A stretch of DNA of 64,000 bases from Mya arenaria (lineage: Eukaryota; Mollusca; Bivalvia; Myida; Myidae), in contig NC_069124.1 of the NCBI RefSeq assembly GCF_026914265.1, positions 12,231,723 to 12,295,722 on the forward strand, written 5' to 3'. The notes below the pieces were generated by a model that saw nothing but the letters and a program-made list of their open reading frames with translations, was not told the DNA's origin and did no database searches. A program made the position numbers and the translations under genes. Every line of letters begins with the position of its first letter. Positions within the stretch are counted from its first letter, which is position 1. Of the stretch, positions 1 through 11,738 are shown one piece after another.

Positions 1-700
1 GCTGGATAATGAACAAAGATATTAGCACGGTCACGGATAGAGTGGGGTACCGCTTGAAAATTACCGAGAAGATTGGCACGGTCGTGGAAAGAGTGGGGTA
101 CTGCTGGATAATGAACAAAGATATTAGCACGGTCGTGGAAAGAGTGGGGTACTGCTTGATAATGAGCAAAGATATTAACACGGTCACGGATAGAGTGGGG
201 TACAGCTTGAAAATTACCGAGAAGATTGGTACGATCGTGGAAAGAGTGGGGTACTGCTGGATAATGAGCAAAGATATTAACACGGTCACGGATAGAGTGG
301 GGTACAGCTTGAAAATTACCGAGAAGATTGGCACGATCGTGGAAAGAGTGGGGTACTGCTGGATAATGAACAAAGATATTAGCACGGTCACGGATAGAGT
401 GGGGTACAGCTTGAAAATTACCGAGAAGATTGGCACGATCGTGGATAGAGTGGGGTACTGCTGGATAATGAACAAAGATATTAGCACGGTCACGGATAGA
501 GTGGGGTACAGCTTGAAAATGAACAAAGCTTTTGGCACGGTCGTTGAAAGAGTGCGGGTACAGCTGGAACATATACAAAGATATTGACACGGTCGTGGAA
601 AGAGTGCGGGTACAGCTGGAACATATACAAAGATATTGACACGGTCGCGGAAAGAGGGCGGAAACAGCTGGAAAATGTACAAAGATATTGGCACGTTTAT
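1..700 (+). repeat. 51-bp minisatellite, open as a 17-residue peptide repeat
   Basis: About 13 units of 51 bp, arranged as alternating half-units (one starting ATGAACAAAGATATTAGCAC, the other ATTACCGAGAAGATTGGCAC). The last units, after about 540, lengthen and diverge. Because 51 is divisible by three and the unit has no stop in one frame, bases 9-587 read as 192 residues of MNKDISTVTDRVGY / ITEKIGTIVERVGY repeats. No start context, splice sites or family match support translation. It lies past the last visible sulfotransferase exon on that gene's 3' side, so it is probably intronic. The array begins before base 1. Confidence 0.8.
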
Positions 701-904
701 TGATTGATTTGGAATATAATCTGAACATAAACAACGCGACTGCAAATTCAAAATATACGAAAGTGATATTTACCTACTTAAATTAATATGGCTTTAGCAT
801 GTACATGTATATTATTCATACACGATTACAACAAGTTAGTGATTTTGCAATAACCTTTCTTTATCGTTTACTTATAATGGACCCTGCAAATGGCTACAGT
901 ATAC

Positions 905-3900
905 CTGTCTACGGGATCCCTGAGCATCAGTAGCAATTTTACGTTGGGATTGATGTGCTTGGCGGCGTAGGGCGTGGTCCAGAGCAGTTCCTCGGCTCCG
1001 GGTGAGTTCTGGGGCGTGTTCGACTCGAGGAACCGGTCCCAGATATCCATGGGGTCGCCATGGCCTAGAAAACATAGACTGGAATTTGCATACATGTTTA
1101 CAGCTCAAAACTTTATTATTAATCTGTGTTTCCGTCTCCTGTGAACTTACTGGCGACTTCAGTATGAACATCTTTCAGTTTTATTACTTATATTACTGTA
1201 AATTACACGGATAATCTATAACTGATTAGAAAACACATGTTACAGTAACTACGTGAAGGCTTGACAAACACAACTGTGTCAGTGTTTGCGATGGACAAAA
1301 AGACTTCAAAACTATTCCATTGAATCGTTTATTATCACGCTTTTTTTGTGAAAATTGGTTGACGTCAAATGTGTTCGTAACGTTGCTTGAATAGTTATAC
1401 TGATTTTTCAGGCCTTTAATAATCTTTGGCTAGTTAAAATATGTCATTATGACAAATTTATTCGAGTATCACTCAAAGATATTTATCAGAATCGAATAGT
1501 TTAATTGTCCCAACATTAGCAGAGGCATAACTTTACAATCCAAACAACCTTTCAAACACCTGACTTAGTTTAATGAATGTTCACATACCGGTTATTTTAT
1601 TGTGGTTTCCTTTTGGACCCACCCCTTTCTGTATAATGGTGGTTTGAAACTGGTTGGTGAAATCTCTCAAGGTCATGCCCTGCTTCAGCTTCCCCGCTTT
1701 CTCCTCTGGAAAAGCATACATTTGTCTATAACTCATTTTTAGTCATTTATTTGACATATGAGTAAACACCATGCAACAGCCTTTCAAATGATACCAACAT
1801 ATTATGGGGTCACCAGTCAACTGTAACCCCGGCCCACCAGGTCCGGGGGTATACCGGGGATAGCGTGGCCAAATGGGCCGTGTTTTAATCTTCCAGGTGG
1901 CCCGCAGTGCCGAGTGACAGCGGTGGGGTTTTTTCGCGTCAAAAATAGCGGAGAATGGGCCTAACCTAGGATGTCCCTGATGTGCAGGGGCTTTTGGCAT
2001 GGATTTTACCAGCATTTTGTCCCTGCAGGACGGGAAGTTTACCGAGCGAAGCTCGAACCAGGGTATGGTTTCCTGCGCCCCGTACATTCCATATCGGGTC
2101 ACCAACTAACCCCGTAACGTATATATCATGTCAACAACCTATTAACATTGATCAAGACGCCAACATAATCAGGGAAATGTTTCATTTATTCATCGGAAAA
2201 TGGACGCCATTTTGAAAAAAAAATCCGTCAACGTACAATTATTTGGACTAGTTGGAGGCGTGATATATTGACACGATTAGTTATACATCGGACACATTTA
2301 TAATTTAAAATGTACACGGAGACCGAAAATATTAATTAGCGTAAGAAAAACAGAAGACAAAGGCATGTCCGCATTTCACCATTTAAAGGGAATAGACACC
2401 AAATGATACCATTGCAGGAAAAACAGAAACTTGTCAGAAACTTACTTAAAATTGAAATCGCTGTGCACAACAAATCTTACTTGCTGATGTATCACGTTGC
2501 TTTCGACACATGTATATTTCACCGTTTTTGCATATTTTCTAAATCTGAATTACCGGGGTTTGTCTACAACGTAAATCCCAGTCAATTTAAAAATAGCATC
2601 GGTGTATGTATCTGTATTAATCAAGTGATTTTCACATGCTTGATACACAGACTATAAACTGGGAAACCATTTTACGCTATTTTTAAACGGGTAAACACAG
2701 GTGAGACAACGACGAAATATTCTTTTAATCATGTAAAATGATGTATGTATAACTGGCATCATACAAGTTTGTATTGTTGAGTCTATACTTGTATTGAGGA
2801 AATACTGTACGTTTTTGACGATTTTGGGACCATGTGGTGTCAATCCCCTTTAATAAGCTCGAAATTTTGTTGAATTAAGCGGACACAAAATCCTTGGTTA
2901 TGGGGTACAAGCACAAGCAACCCAGCCCATATAATGATTGATGATGGATAGTCAATAAATTTGCAAAATCTACTAGTCTAAGATATAAGTTTGCTCTGAA
3001 AGAGACCGAACGTACCACGCTTAATCGTTACTATTTCTATTTTACCACTTATTTAGATAACCGATTGTTCATAGCCTAGTTCAAATTAAAGACGTTGCTA
3101 ACATCAGATCGTTAAAGAAATAGATTTCTCAAGTGAAAATTGAGCAATATGGACAGTATTATTCATACGTATCGCTAAATTCAAATAGACTTCCTAATCG
3201 TTTCTTAACAAAAAAATAAACACAAGTAAAAACCCTTTAAATAATTGCAGTTGTTCAGGTATTGTTTGTTAAAAAACGCTTTGTTTGTATGTTAGTTTAG
3301 ATTATACTAAGCAATTTTCAAATACTTGACCACAGGGAACTTTGCCATTGCAAACATTCAACTATTTGCACAAGGGTTGAGCGACAAGTTTTATTCAAAC
3401 AATACGAGTTTTCTTAAGGCTTTGAAAAATCCTATTCATTAGCTCCTAAGCTCCTGCAATTAAAACTGAAGACTTTAAGCATTAATATTTAATCGCACGA
3501 AGTAAATTTTTCAGTTATTGGTGAAAACGGAATGGCTCCACAGGCACGAGAGAAAAGAAGACAGTTTACCGATTTTACAAACTATGAGAAAATATACAAA
3601 GTAACAAAAACATTCTCATTTCTGGTACCATGTGCATGTAGTTCCATGTGGTTAGGTGACCTGCATTGGTTGGTATTCAATATTGGTCTTAATTGGATCA
3701 AAAAACGATGTAGCTAATCGGATTACTTATATTTTAATAACTGACTAAAAGAGTGAATGAAGTCAATGATGTATGACCCTAAGATTAATTTAGGGTCATA
3801 CATCATTGACTTCATTCCCTCTTTTTCTTTAAAAGAAAGGCTATGAAAAACTAAACTTAAGTTGCATATTGAATACTTCCCCTGAACGGACTAAATGCAC

Positions 3901-6900
3901 AGTATTTCATAGCCTTTCTTTTATAACCTTGAACGCCACGATGTTTCACACAGCTCGGCAATTTATAATTCCTAAGAGGGTTTAAATAATTAATTGAGCT
4001 CTTGATTCAAATATCGCAAAATACTATGGCACTAGTTGACGATATAGTGATTGTTTAGTAAAACAGCTACCTAAATATTTTAACACTATTAAGCATGGCT
4101 GCTTTTGTCGTATTTGAGCGGGGATCTTTGCCGTAGACCACCCCTAAACCATATTCCACTTTTATATTCATATCAAACTCTTGAATGTAACTATCACAAA
4201 CTCTGTTAGAACTACATGTAAGAACTACATGTACAGATATCAAAGCACAAAACGTATATACTTAGCATATAGTCTTACCACCTCCCTCAATAGACAGCAC
4301 AAAGTAACAGAAGGCGGATCATGTTTAAGGTTTCTCTGGGCATTTATTTTATTGATGAACTGATATCAATATAAGTTACCCATATCGGGTCACCTATTAA
4401 CCCAGTAACGTATATTATATATGATCACGTCGACAACCTGTTGACATGTTAAAATGTTTCATTTATTCATCGGAATATTCATCGGAATCGGAAAGTAGAC
4501 GCCATTCTGGTACGATATAAATTTGTTCGATATGGAACCGCGTGACCAGTCCTAGGCCAATGGTGTTGCGTCTTTTATGTTGGAGGCGTGATTTATTATT
4601 TTAAAGCCTACTACCCGCCAACAAAAGATAGCAGGGTATGATTACCGAAGATTTAGATGGTGGAATGCTACTTATGCATGATTGTGTTTTTAAATAATAT
4701 GATTCCATAAAGGTTTTTGCACAAGTTTCAGACCCAAATATATCTTATTTGTACGTGACTCTGAAACTAGTCACTCTCTTCTATTCTTGTATGTCTACGA
4801 CTATGATGAAACTTATCAATAAGTAGCAAAACTCACTTATCCAGAAGCGTTTCCATGACCAGTACCAGATCTCCTTGCCAAAGATGCCTCTGTTAGGGAC
4901 GATGTCGGGGTGCAGGTGCAGACGCTTAAAATGGAGAACATTGTTAGACATGCGGCGTTTTATGACAAACACCAATCATTCCTTCAGAAAATTGATTGGA
5001 AATACTATTGGAAATATAATCGGCTCGTTCATATATAATCAGTCAATTTAGTTTAATCATAGTTTCATATATTATTTAAGTCCCGCAAACATGGCACTTA
5101 ATATGCCACACAAACAATTTTCATCAATCAATGAACATAAGCGTGGTTTTAAAAGCTCATAGAAAAAGTGAAGCACCCGACTTGATACTGACAAAACCTA
5201 CCAGAAAGGCATACTGGGATTAACATGAAGATTATCTAATAATATGGAACCAATATCATATGTATGACCTATGATATTGTTATTGTTTGAAACACAACAC
5301 TAAAATAGCTCTCATTTAACGTTTCTAACATCGAATTATCGACTTACGCAGGGGCAGATCCAGCAATAAACGTTAGAGGGCGCGTAACTTAGGGGCGCAA
5401 CCTTTTGGCATACGCCCCTACCTCAGAACCGAAAGTATATGGCATAAATTATATGCATAGGCGGTTGAGGTGAATCCCTTAAGAAAATTTTAACAATTTG
5501 TGATCGGAATTGGTGCATTTTAATCGTATTTTATTACTTTTTTCTCCCATTTTGAAATAAAAAGTAAACTTGGACGATTCTAGAGGGGACGTACCCTGCG
5601 AATACATCGTCATACCTTAAACAGGTCGGAGGTTCCGCTCTTGCAGATACCGATCAGATGGAAGTAAGGGAGGCACCGGAACTGGCCATTGTCGTACCAG
5701 CACGGGTTCTTGTATTCCGGTAAGAATTCAGGGGGTTTCTGTAGAGTAAATGGTTAAGTTATATATATGTACTGAACATACATTGTTGCATAACAGTGCA
5801 TCTTTTTTCATTAAGTACCTTAAAGTTTTATACGAAATTCTAAAAGGGTCATAGCGGTCAAGCCCCATACCCCAATTTAGAGGCGTGGAACGGGATCACG
5901 GTACCGCACATAGCTCACACGTACCGCACATAGCGCACACGTTTCCTACATATATCACACGTATCGTACATAGCTCACACGTATCGTACATAGCTCACAC
6001 GTATCGTACATAGCTCACACGTACCGCACATAGCGCACACGTACCGCACATAGCTCACACGTACCGCACATAGCGCACACGTACCGAACATAGCGCAAAC
6101 GTACCGCACATAGCGCACACGTATCCTACATATATCATACTTATCGTACGTAGCTCACACGTACCGCACATAGCTCACACGTACCGTACATAGCTCACAC
6201 GTACCGCACATAGCGCACACGTACCGCACATAGCGCACACGTACCGCACATAGCTCACACGTATCGTAGATAGCTCACACGTACCGCACATAGCTCACAC
6301 GTACCGCACATAGCGCACACGTACCGAACATAGCTCACACGTACCGCACATAGCGCAAACGTACCGCACATAGCGCACACGTATCCTACATATATCATAC
6401 TTATCGTACATAGCTCACACGTACCGCACATAGCGCACACGTACCGCACATAGCTCACACGTACCGCACATAGCTCACACGTATCGTACATAGCGCACAC
6501 GTATCGTACATAGCTCACACGTATCGTACATAGCTCACACGTACCGCACATAGCTCACAGTATAGAGAGGTCTGTGGTGAGGAGAGGTTAGCACTCACAG
6601 TATAGAGAGGTCTGTGGTGAGGAGAGGTTAGCACTCACAGTATAGAGAGGTCTGTGGTGAGGAGAGGTTAGCACTCACAGTATAGAGAGGTCTGTGGTGA
6701 GGAGAGGTTAGCACTCACAGTATAGAGAGGTCTGTGGTGAGGAGAGGTTAGCACTCACAGTATAGAGAGGTCTGTGGTGAGGAGAGGTTAGCACTCACAG
6801 TATAGAGAGGTCTGTGGTGAGGAGAGGTTAGCACTCACAGTATAGAGATGTCTGTGGTGAGGAGAGATTAGCACTCACAGTATAGAGATGTCTGTGGTGA

Positions 6901-8429
6901 GGAGAGGTAAGCACTCACAGTATAGAGAGGTCTGTGGTGAGGAGAGGTTAGCACTCACAGTATAGAGGGGTCTGTGGTGAGGAGAGGTTAGCACTCACAG
7001 TATAGAGATGTCTGTGTGGTGAGGAGAGGTTAGCACTCACAGTATAGAGATGTCTGTGGTGAGGAGAGGTTAGCACTCACAGTATAGAGAGGTCTGTGGT
7101 GAGGAGAGGTTAGCACTCACAGTATAGAGAGGTCTGTGGTGAGGAGAGGTTAGCACTCACAGTATAGAGATGTCTGTGGTGAGGAGAGGTATGCCTCGAA
7201 CCTTCCCGAGAAAAAAGCCTAGCTCAGATTGGCACCAAAAAAGTGTTTTTCTGTAGCGACTCTCAGGACAATTATTTAATAGAATGTGTTACGGTTTGAT
7301 ATCATAATTGTAAAATAAAGTACCAAAATGTAAAAAAAAAGGTGTCGGAGACCGGGTTCAAACCCGTGTGGCCAAAATTGCAGTCCAGCGTCTTATCCAC
7401 TGAGCTACGACGGCTTACTCTAATCGGGTGACATAATTAAGTTATACACCTAACTCGGTAATATCACGTGATAACACCAATTAGCCAATCACGCATAAGG
7501 AATGAAATCTACTAGGTAGACATACCCAGTAAACTTTTTTAATGTAAAAATACGAAATAACTGCTAAACTTAAATAAATTGTAAACTATGTGGTTTCAAA
7601 GCATTGTACACATTAATACCAAGATTATGACAGTTTACGACACTTTTCTTTTTTCCTTGCAAATTGATCATCTGGTGCACAGTTGCTTTAAGGAAACAAT
7701 TTTTAGTTTATAATAATTATGTTATTATAATTCTCATACCATGCAAAGAATATCTTCCACCCCGGTGTTACGCCGAGGTGCGGCACAGGGGTCCGGCATC
7801 CCTGGAAACTCGCTGCTTTCAGGGATCCCCGGCTTCAGGGGAGTGAGGCCCGTCAACTTCGCTGGGAGTTTCGGCTCGAACCGCCGTATGTCGAACTGGT
7901 TTCGCATGTAAGGTAGAGGTAAATCGCCAGTTGTTAATTGCTGATTGGATTTCATTGGTGCCTCTTTTTGAGTTTTTACCTCGCTTTTGGGTTGGTGATC
8001 TTCTTTCTTTGGTGTTTCATTCCGTTGCGCAATTGCTGGTTTTAAAATGGTATTTCCGTTCGATTCTTGAACAAGATTCACTGGTTTTGTAAATTTAGTT
8101 TGATTTGGCACAGCCTTGGGTGACTGTGGACGGACTTTTGAAGAGTTGAACAGCTGTGAGTGAGTGTTTTTTGTAGAGTTTTCAAAAATACGGATCAGTT
8201 TCGATCCCTTTTCCGACTTTAAAACGTTATAAACATACTTGGTGTCGTTTCGAATTATCTGTTGTTGTGGTCGAAGGGATTGGAAATATGCGCTTTTGTC
8301 ATAGTGTTCCGTCGTACCATACAGAAACGTCAACGTCAGAAACATGAGGGCAAACGTCAAAATAAACGTACGTCTGACGCGCGTTATACATTCCGTTGTC
8401 TTTGATACTCTTTCTGTTTCCGATTTCAT
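905..8429 (-). CDS. CHST15-like: Carbohydrate sulfotransferase 15-like, N-terminal five coding exons (3' end outside window)
   Basis: Type II Golgi sulfotransferase of the CHST15 (GalNAc4S-6ST) kind, expected to move sulfate from PAPS to chondroitin/dermatan-type glycans. Coding exons, in gene order: 7740-8429, 5616-5738, 4837-4924, 1589-1705, 905-1064; all have GT/AG borders and the reading phase is kept across every join. Residues 1-20 are a basic cytosolic tail, about 21-37 a membrane segment, then a long Ser/Pro/Lys stem. The catalytic domain starts at NPCWYDNGQFRCLPYF, followed by GICKSGTSDLF (PAPS 5'-phosphosulfate loop; vertebrates have GxPKCGTTDLF), and the last exon carries LLLMLRDPVDR (3'-phosphate site; cf. 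LIVMLRDPVERLYSDY). The start is the first Met before the membrane segment. About 392 codons are present; the last third (after DPVDR, phase 2) is missing only because the window ends. Substrate specificity cannot be read from sequence. Confidence 0.87.
1808..2085. mobile_element. Truncated copy of the GC-rich TAA-target MITE
   Basis: Starts with CACCAGTCAACTGTAACC and continues with the same GC-rich interior (ccgggggtataccggggatag, cgcagtgccgagtgacag) as the two fuller copies at 19382-19696 and 19741-20067. The right inverted repeat is not recognisable, so this copy is broken. It sits in an intron of the sulfotransferase gene. Confidence 0.65.
2085..2265. repeat. Dispersed repeat, copy 1, with the end of a TIR element inside
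   Basis: Shares CATATCGGGTCACC, the ACCCNGTAACGTATAT stretch, ATGTTTCATTTATTCATCGG, TAGACGCCATT-like and GTTGGAGGCGTGAT segments, in the same order, with 4378-4600. Bases about 2228-2251 also match the right end (CAACGTACAATTATTTGGACTA) of the TIR family at 23800 and 47346. Intronic in the sulfotransferase gene. Confidence 0.55.
3669..3890 (+). mobile_element. MITE of the GGTATTCAATATTGGTCT family, with a rearranged hairpin inside
   Basis: Left end GGTATTCAATATTGGTCTT; right end AAGTTGCATATTGAATAC is its imperfect inverted repeat. Two shorter copies occur at 30846-30992 (opposite orientation) and 43552-43700. Compared with those, this copy contains an extra inverted stretch: bases 3756-3783 (ATGAAGTCAATGATGTATGA) reappear reverse-complemented at 3791-3818, making a near-perfect hairpin with a short loop. 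A second inverted pair (AAAGAAAGGCTATGAAA, about 3831 and 3905-3925) straddles its right end. Confidence 0.65.
4378..4600. repeat. Dispersed repeat, copy 2
   Basis: Partner of 2085-2265: CATATCGGGTCACC, GTAACGTATATTA, ATGTTTCATTTATTCATCGG and GTTGGAGGCGTGAT occur in the same order. It has a short local duplication (ATTCATCGGAAT twice). No coding content or clear terminal repeats. Confidence 0.5.
5885..6558. repeat. 20-bp tandem array (about 33 units)
   Basis: Unit is close to CACACGTACCGCACATAGCT, with frequent C/T changes (CGTATCGTACATAGC) and an occasional TATATCA variant. The variant block CCTACATATATCATACTTATC occurs twice about 260 bp apart, showing that blocks of units, not just single units, were copied. 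It lies in intron 1 of the sulfotransferase gene (5739-7739). The minus-strand open frame through it (6255-6551) results from a stop-free repeat, not a gene. Confidence 0.9.
6559..7190. repeat. 40-bp tandem array (about 16 units)
   Basis: Unit is GTATAGAGAGGTCTGTGGTG followed by AGGAGAGGTTAGCACTCACA. Units are nearly identical, with G/T changes at one position (GAGAGG/GAGATG) and one unit carrying a 2-bp insertion near 7013. Homogeneity suggests recent expansion. It abuts the 20-bp array directly and lies in the same sulfotransferase intron. Confidence 0.92.
7332..7414 (-). repeat. tRNA-like sequence (tRNA-derived SINE head or tRNA pseudogene) with Pol III terminator
   Basis: On the minus strand the sequence starts GCCGTCGTAGCTCAGTGG, which contains a perfect A box (TAGCTCAGTGG), and later has GGTTTGAACCC, close to a B box. 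A run of nine T follows at once (7332-7340 on the plus strand as A), a typical Pol III stop. The possible anticodon loop CTGCAAT would read GCA (Cys), but the T arm does not fold canonically and two acceptor pairs are mismatched, so I do not call a functional tRNA. Confidence 0.5.
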
Positions 8430-9570
8430 TTTAATAATTTCATAAAACTCCAGTTGTGAACCACAAAATCAGGGACTTAAAATCAGATTAGACGTTGTGT
8501 TCGATCTTCAGGTTTCATATAGGTCCAATTCCATCAACAATTATATTGTATCGGTTTATCGGCATGTTTTATCGACGTTTGTCTCCCGGTTGCTTTGAAG
8601 TTCTGTTCTAGACGCATCTCCCCCACTATTTGCACGCCTCGTAAGTCCTTTGTACACCATATATTGTCGATATTTACTCCTTCACCTCGCTGAAAGACAA
8701 AGGTGTTATAATCAATATCTAATAGTCTCATGAAATACCTCGTAACATTTAATTAAAAGTTAAAGATATGTTACGGCGAAATTGTGGCCCTTTTGGGCAT
8801 TTTTCTTAGTCATAAAGTGAAATTATCTTATGGTCATACATTTGGTTTTTGTCATATTTATGTATGAAATCTGATTATTTACAGCCAGTACTAAAATTGA
8901 AAAATCAGTTGAGGAAACGGAGAAGCTACGACTAATGTCCTTTATTGAATCTGGGCCGAACATCTGCTGTCATCATCGCGCTAGAACACAGAGAATAATT
9001 GTGTATAGGAATAGTAGAGCGCGTACACGGCGAAGATGACGATAATAACGACGAGTAGGAGTACAGCGCTTTTTGTTTGACGAAATAAAGTGAAGCAAAT
9101 CATTAGGAGTGTTAAAACTAAGATACCAAAAGCTGAAACTCATCGGCAAATGTTGATATTCGCTCAAATATTATCTTAGAAGACCACAATTGTCACTTAA
9201 TAACTACTTTGTTGTTGCGTCATTTGTTAATTAACATCATCACGTGATGTTATCAATGTGTTGTTAAAAGGTAAAACTATCCATCATTTTTGTTCAAGTC
9301 CTGGTTTAATGCGTCGGTTTCCTACTTTTTTCTTCACTTTACAGGCGTGGGGTCACATCCCACTAAAACCAGAATACTTATATACTATAATTGTATTTTT
9401 TTCTGCAATTTCGCTATCATAGAATAAAACAATAATAAAATAAGTGATTTCAGAAGCATTACCGTGAAAGCTAATTTTTGGTCTAAAACATGAGCGAATC
9501 CCTTTAAGTAAGGTTATTTTTCTACTTTGTAGACAATTGCCTACTTTCAAAGCTGTTGTCAACAGAAAAT
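8430..9570. other. Upstream flank of the sulfotransferase gene, no gene seen
   Basis: Probable 5' UTR and promoter side of the sulfotransferase coding start at 8429. I find no TATA box I would defend and no conserved coding exon. A short palindrome (AACATCATCACGTGATGTT) lies near 9233. Short open frames at 8534-8731 and 8973-9167 have no recognisable domain. Confidence 0.4.
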
Positions 9571-9571
9571 T

Positions 9572-9900
9572 AACGAAATAGTGACTGGATACCGAACAGA
9601 CATGCTTATGACTAAGGATCCAGGACGAACTAGTGACTGGATACCGAACAGACATGCTTATGACTAAGGATCCAGGACGAAATAGTGACTGGATAGCGAA
9701 CAGACATGCTTTATGAATACGGACCAGGACGAAATAGTGACTGGATAGCGAACAAACATGCTTTATGAATACGGACCTAGGACGAAATAGTGACTGGATA
9801 GCGAACAAACATGCTTTATGAATACGGACCAGGACGAAATAGTGACTGGATAGCGAACAAACATGCTTTATGAAAATGAACCAGGACGAAATAGTGACTG
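9572..9900. repeat. 52-bp minisatellite (about 6 units)
   Basis: Unit is GAAATAGTGACTGGATACCG followed by AACAGACATGCTTATGACTAAGGATCCAGGAC. There are two sub-types: the first units have TATGACTAAGGATCC, the later ones TTTATGAATACGGACC. The minus-strand frame at 9353-9808 runs through it and reflects repeat structure only. Confidence 0.88.
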
Positions 9901-10299
9901 CATATATATACAGACACGTATATATTGACTCATATGAACAAAATTAAATGACTATGTCCCATCAGTCTCAATGTAAACATAGTTCCATTTAACTTCAACA
10001 GATGTTATACCGACATAAAACTTGTACATGCAATTAAAAATGCTGTACAGATAGATGGATTTGTACGTAAGTTTGTTAACAAGTACTGTTGGATAAGTTT
10101 ATACGTACTGCTTTTGGTGTCTAGTATAACCACGTTTGACTGTTTAATGCATATATTCAGAACCTTGTTTTGGGGTGTAATATTAACATTTAAACAGTAG
10201 AGATATATTTTTTGATATTATACCTCACATAAATTTGTCCCTTCTATGTATATATATAAACTCGATCGGTCCGTATATCACTGTATTTTGATGAAAATC

Positions 10300-10690
10300 T
10301 AGTTTAATGACGTCAGCGGTCCATATTATATTTTTGGCCGGTCCGGACCTCGCCAAAAATGTAATATGGACCGCTGACGTCATACAATAGGAAAGTGCGG
10401 CTTGCTTTTTTCACAACGGCGATAACTTGTCGCAAGTAAACATTATTAGCTTTGTTCAATAAAACACATTTAAATCGCTTTAAAGATATTGAATTGTAAC
10501 GAAAAGTGTTCGGTATGATATAAGAAATATAACACACCACTTCGGGCCATATGGCATTATAAGGACCGGTCAGTCAGCCCCCGAAGGTGAATGGACCTCT
10601 GCTAACGCCTCGGTCCATAAACACCTTCGGTGGCTGACTGGCCGGTCCTTATAATGTCATATGACCCTCAGTGGTGTGTTATATTTCTTA
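10300..10690 (+). mobile_element. Two-hairpin dispersed element, copy 1
   Basis: Two separate long inverted repeats in one element. Hairpin A (10307-10383) has arms TGACGTCAGCGGTCCATATT and the reverse complement ending AATATGGACCGCTGACGTCA. Hairpin B (10521-10690) has arms of about 70 bp beginning TAAGAAATATAACACACCAC and containing CATTATAAGGACCGG. The roughly 137-bp spacer includes ATTAGCTTTGTTCAATAAAA. Both hairpins and the spacer recur in opposite orientation at 36783-37150, so the unit is a real dispersed family. No coding capacity. Confidence 0.75.
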
Positions 10691-11424
10691 AATAGTACTA
10701 AAATATATAATTCAACGTACACACGTACCTTGTGATTTATAAATGGCGCTTTCCAATGTCCGTGTTTCTCCTGTTATTTTCCTAGAGTCTGGCATAGATT
10801 CTGTATCACATTTCCGCACATCTCAACTCTGTTTCTACATAGTCTTTATTTCTGTACAAACAGTTCGAATTGATTTCCAATAGGATCACTTTTAAAACTT
10901 TAAGCATACAACCCTATTACTAATCTGAAATAGTACTTATTCATGTATTCACGATCCAATAATGTCGGATAATTAGTCATGCATGTATACAGCACAGCAT
11001 GATTACATTACAACCGCAATGACCATTGGTCAATCGATTACCTGTATAACAAATACAAGCTACAAAGATCGTTTGTTAAGAATGAATGGCCGCAGGTATT
11101 TATTGCGCGAGGTCGTGTCAAAGTGGACTTGTCATCTGTGATGAATCTTACAAATAGGAATGCAAATAAAGGCAGACTGACTATGTTTTGAAATTTTGCG
11201 ACCGTGATATAATTTATGAAATATCCCTTAACTGAAATATCTGTTCGGGAAACATAAATAAAACGAGTATTAAATCAATTTAACTTTTAACCTCTTCTTG
11301 CGTGAAGGCGATACCTTAAATGTATAATAATTGTTCTAAAACCGGTGGCTAAGTTGATCCGGCGGGACATCTTTGTCTTCATTACTTGAATTAATTGTTA
11401 AATATGAATGTAACTGAAACTGCA

Positions 11425-11510
11425 CCAATTGCTATGTTGATCTGAATGGGGATCGATCCCACGACCTCTCGCTCTGCAAGCCAACAATCTACTACATCGC
11501 TTTAAAAGAG
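11425..11510 (-). repeat. tRNA-like sequence, probable SINE relic
   Basis: On the minus strand GGCTTGCAGAGCGAGAGGTC is followed by GTGGGATCGATCCCC, resembling the anticodon-arm to B-box half of a tRNA. The A-box half is degenerate. It is unlikely to be a functional tRNA. Confidence 0.4.
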
Positions 11511-11738
11511 ATGCATCGCTTGTTACGCCTCTTCCTTATTATATTTTCTTTTAGTTTAGTTTCTTACAATTCTGTCATTATATTTAGTTGAAACACTTAA
11601 ATTAGACATTTGTACTGTGTTTATAAACAAATATAGTAGATTTTTGGCATATGGTTTAAAATAGTAAATCACTTGTTTGTTAAAACGAGCTTAGCCCATA
11701 CCAAATAGTTTCTATGTTTAGCGTCCTCGGCCGGATAG

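Noticed and set aside
1-700. CRISPR-like array
   Set aside because: The repeats are head-to-tail without unique spacers, and the surrounding genes are animal; this is a minisatellite. The same applies to the arrays at 5885-7190 and 51345-51615.
1743-2105. 120-codon minus-strand frame and 77-codon plus-strand frame at 1982-2215
   Set aside because: Both run through the GC-rich MITE copy; the same frames recur in the copies at 19.4-20.1 kb, so they follow the element, not a gene.
6255-6551. 98-codon minus-strand frame rich in Cys, Val and Tyr
   Set aside because: It runs through the 20-bp tandem array; 60 bp is a multiple of three and the unit lacks stops, so the frame is automatic.
7341-7414. 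Functional tRNA-Cys
   Set aside because: The anticodon would fit, but the T arm cannot fold with a seven-base loop and the acceptor stem has mismatches.
9353-9808. 151-codon minus-strand frame with RPRSVFIKHVCSLSSHYF repeats
   Set aside because: Produced by the 52-bp minisatellite; no domain, splice or start evidence.
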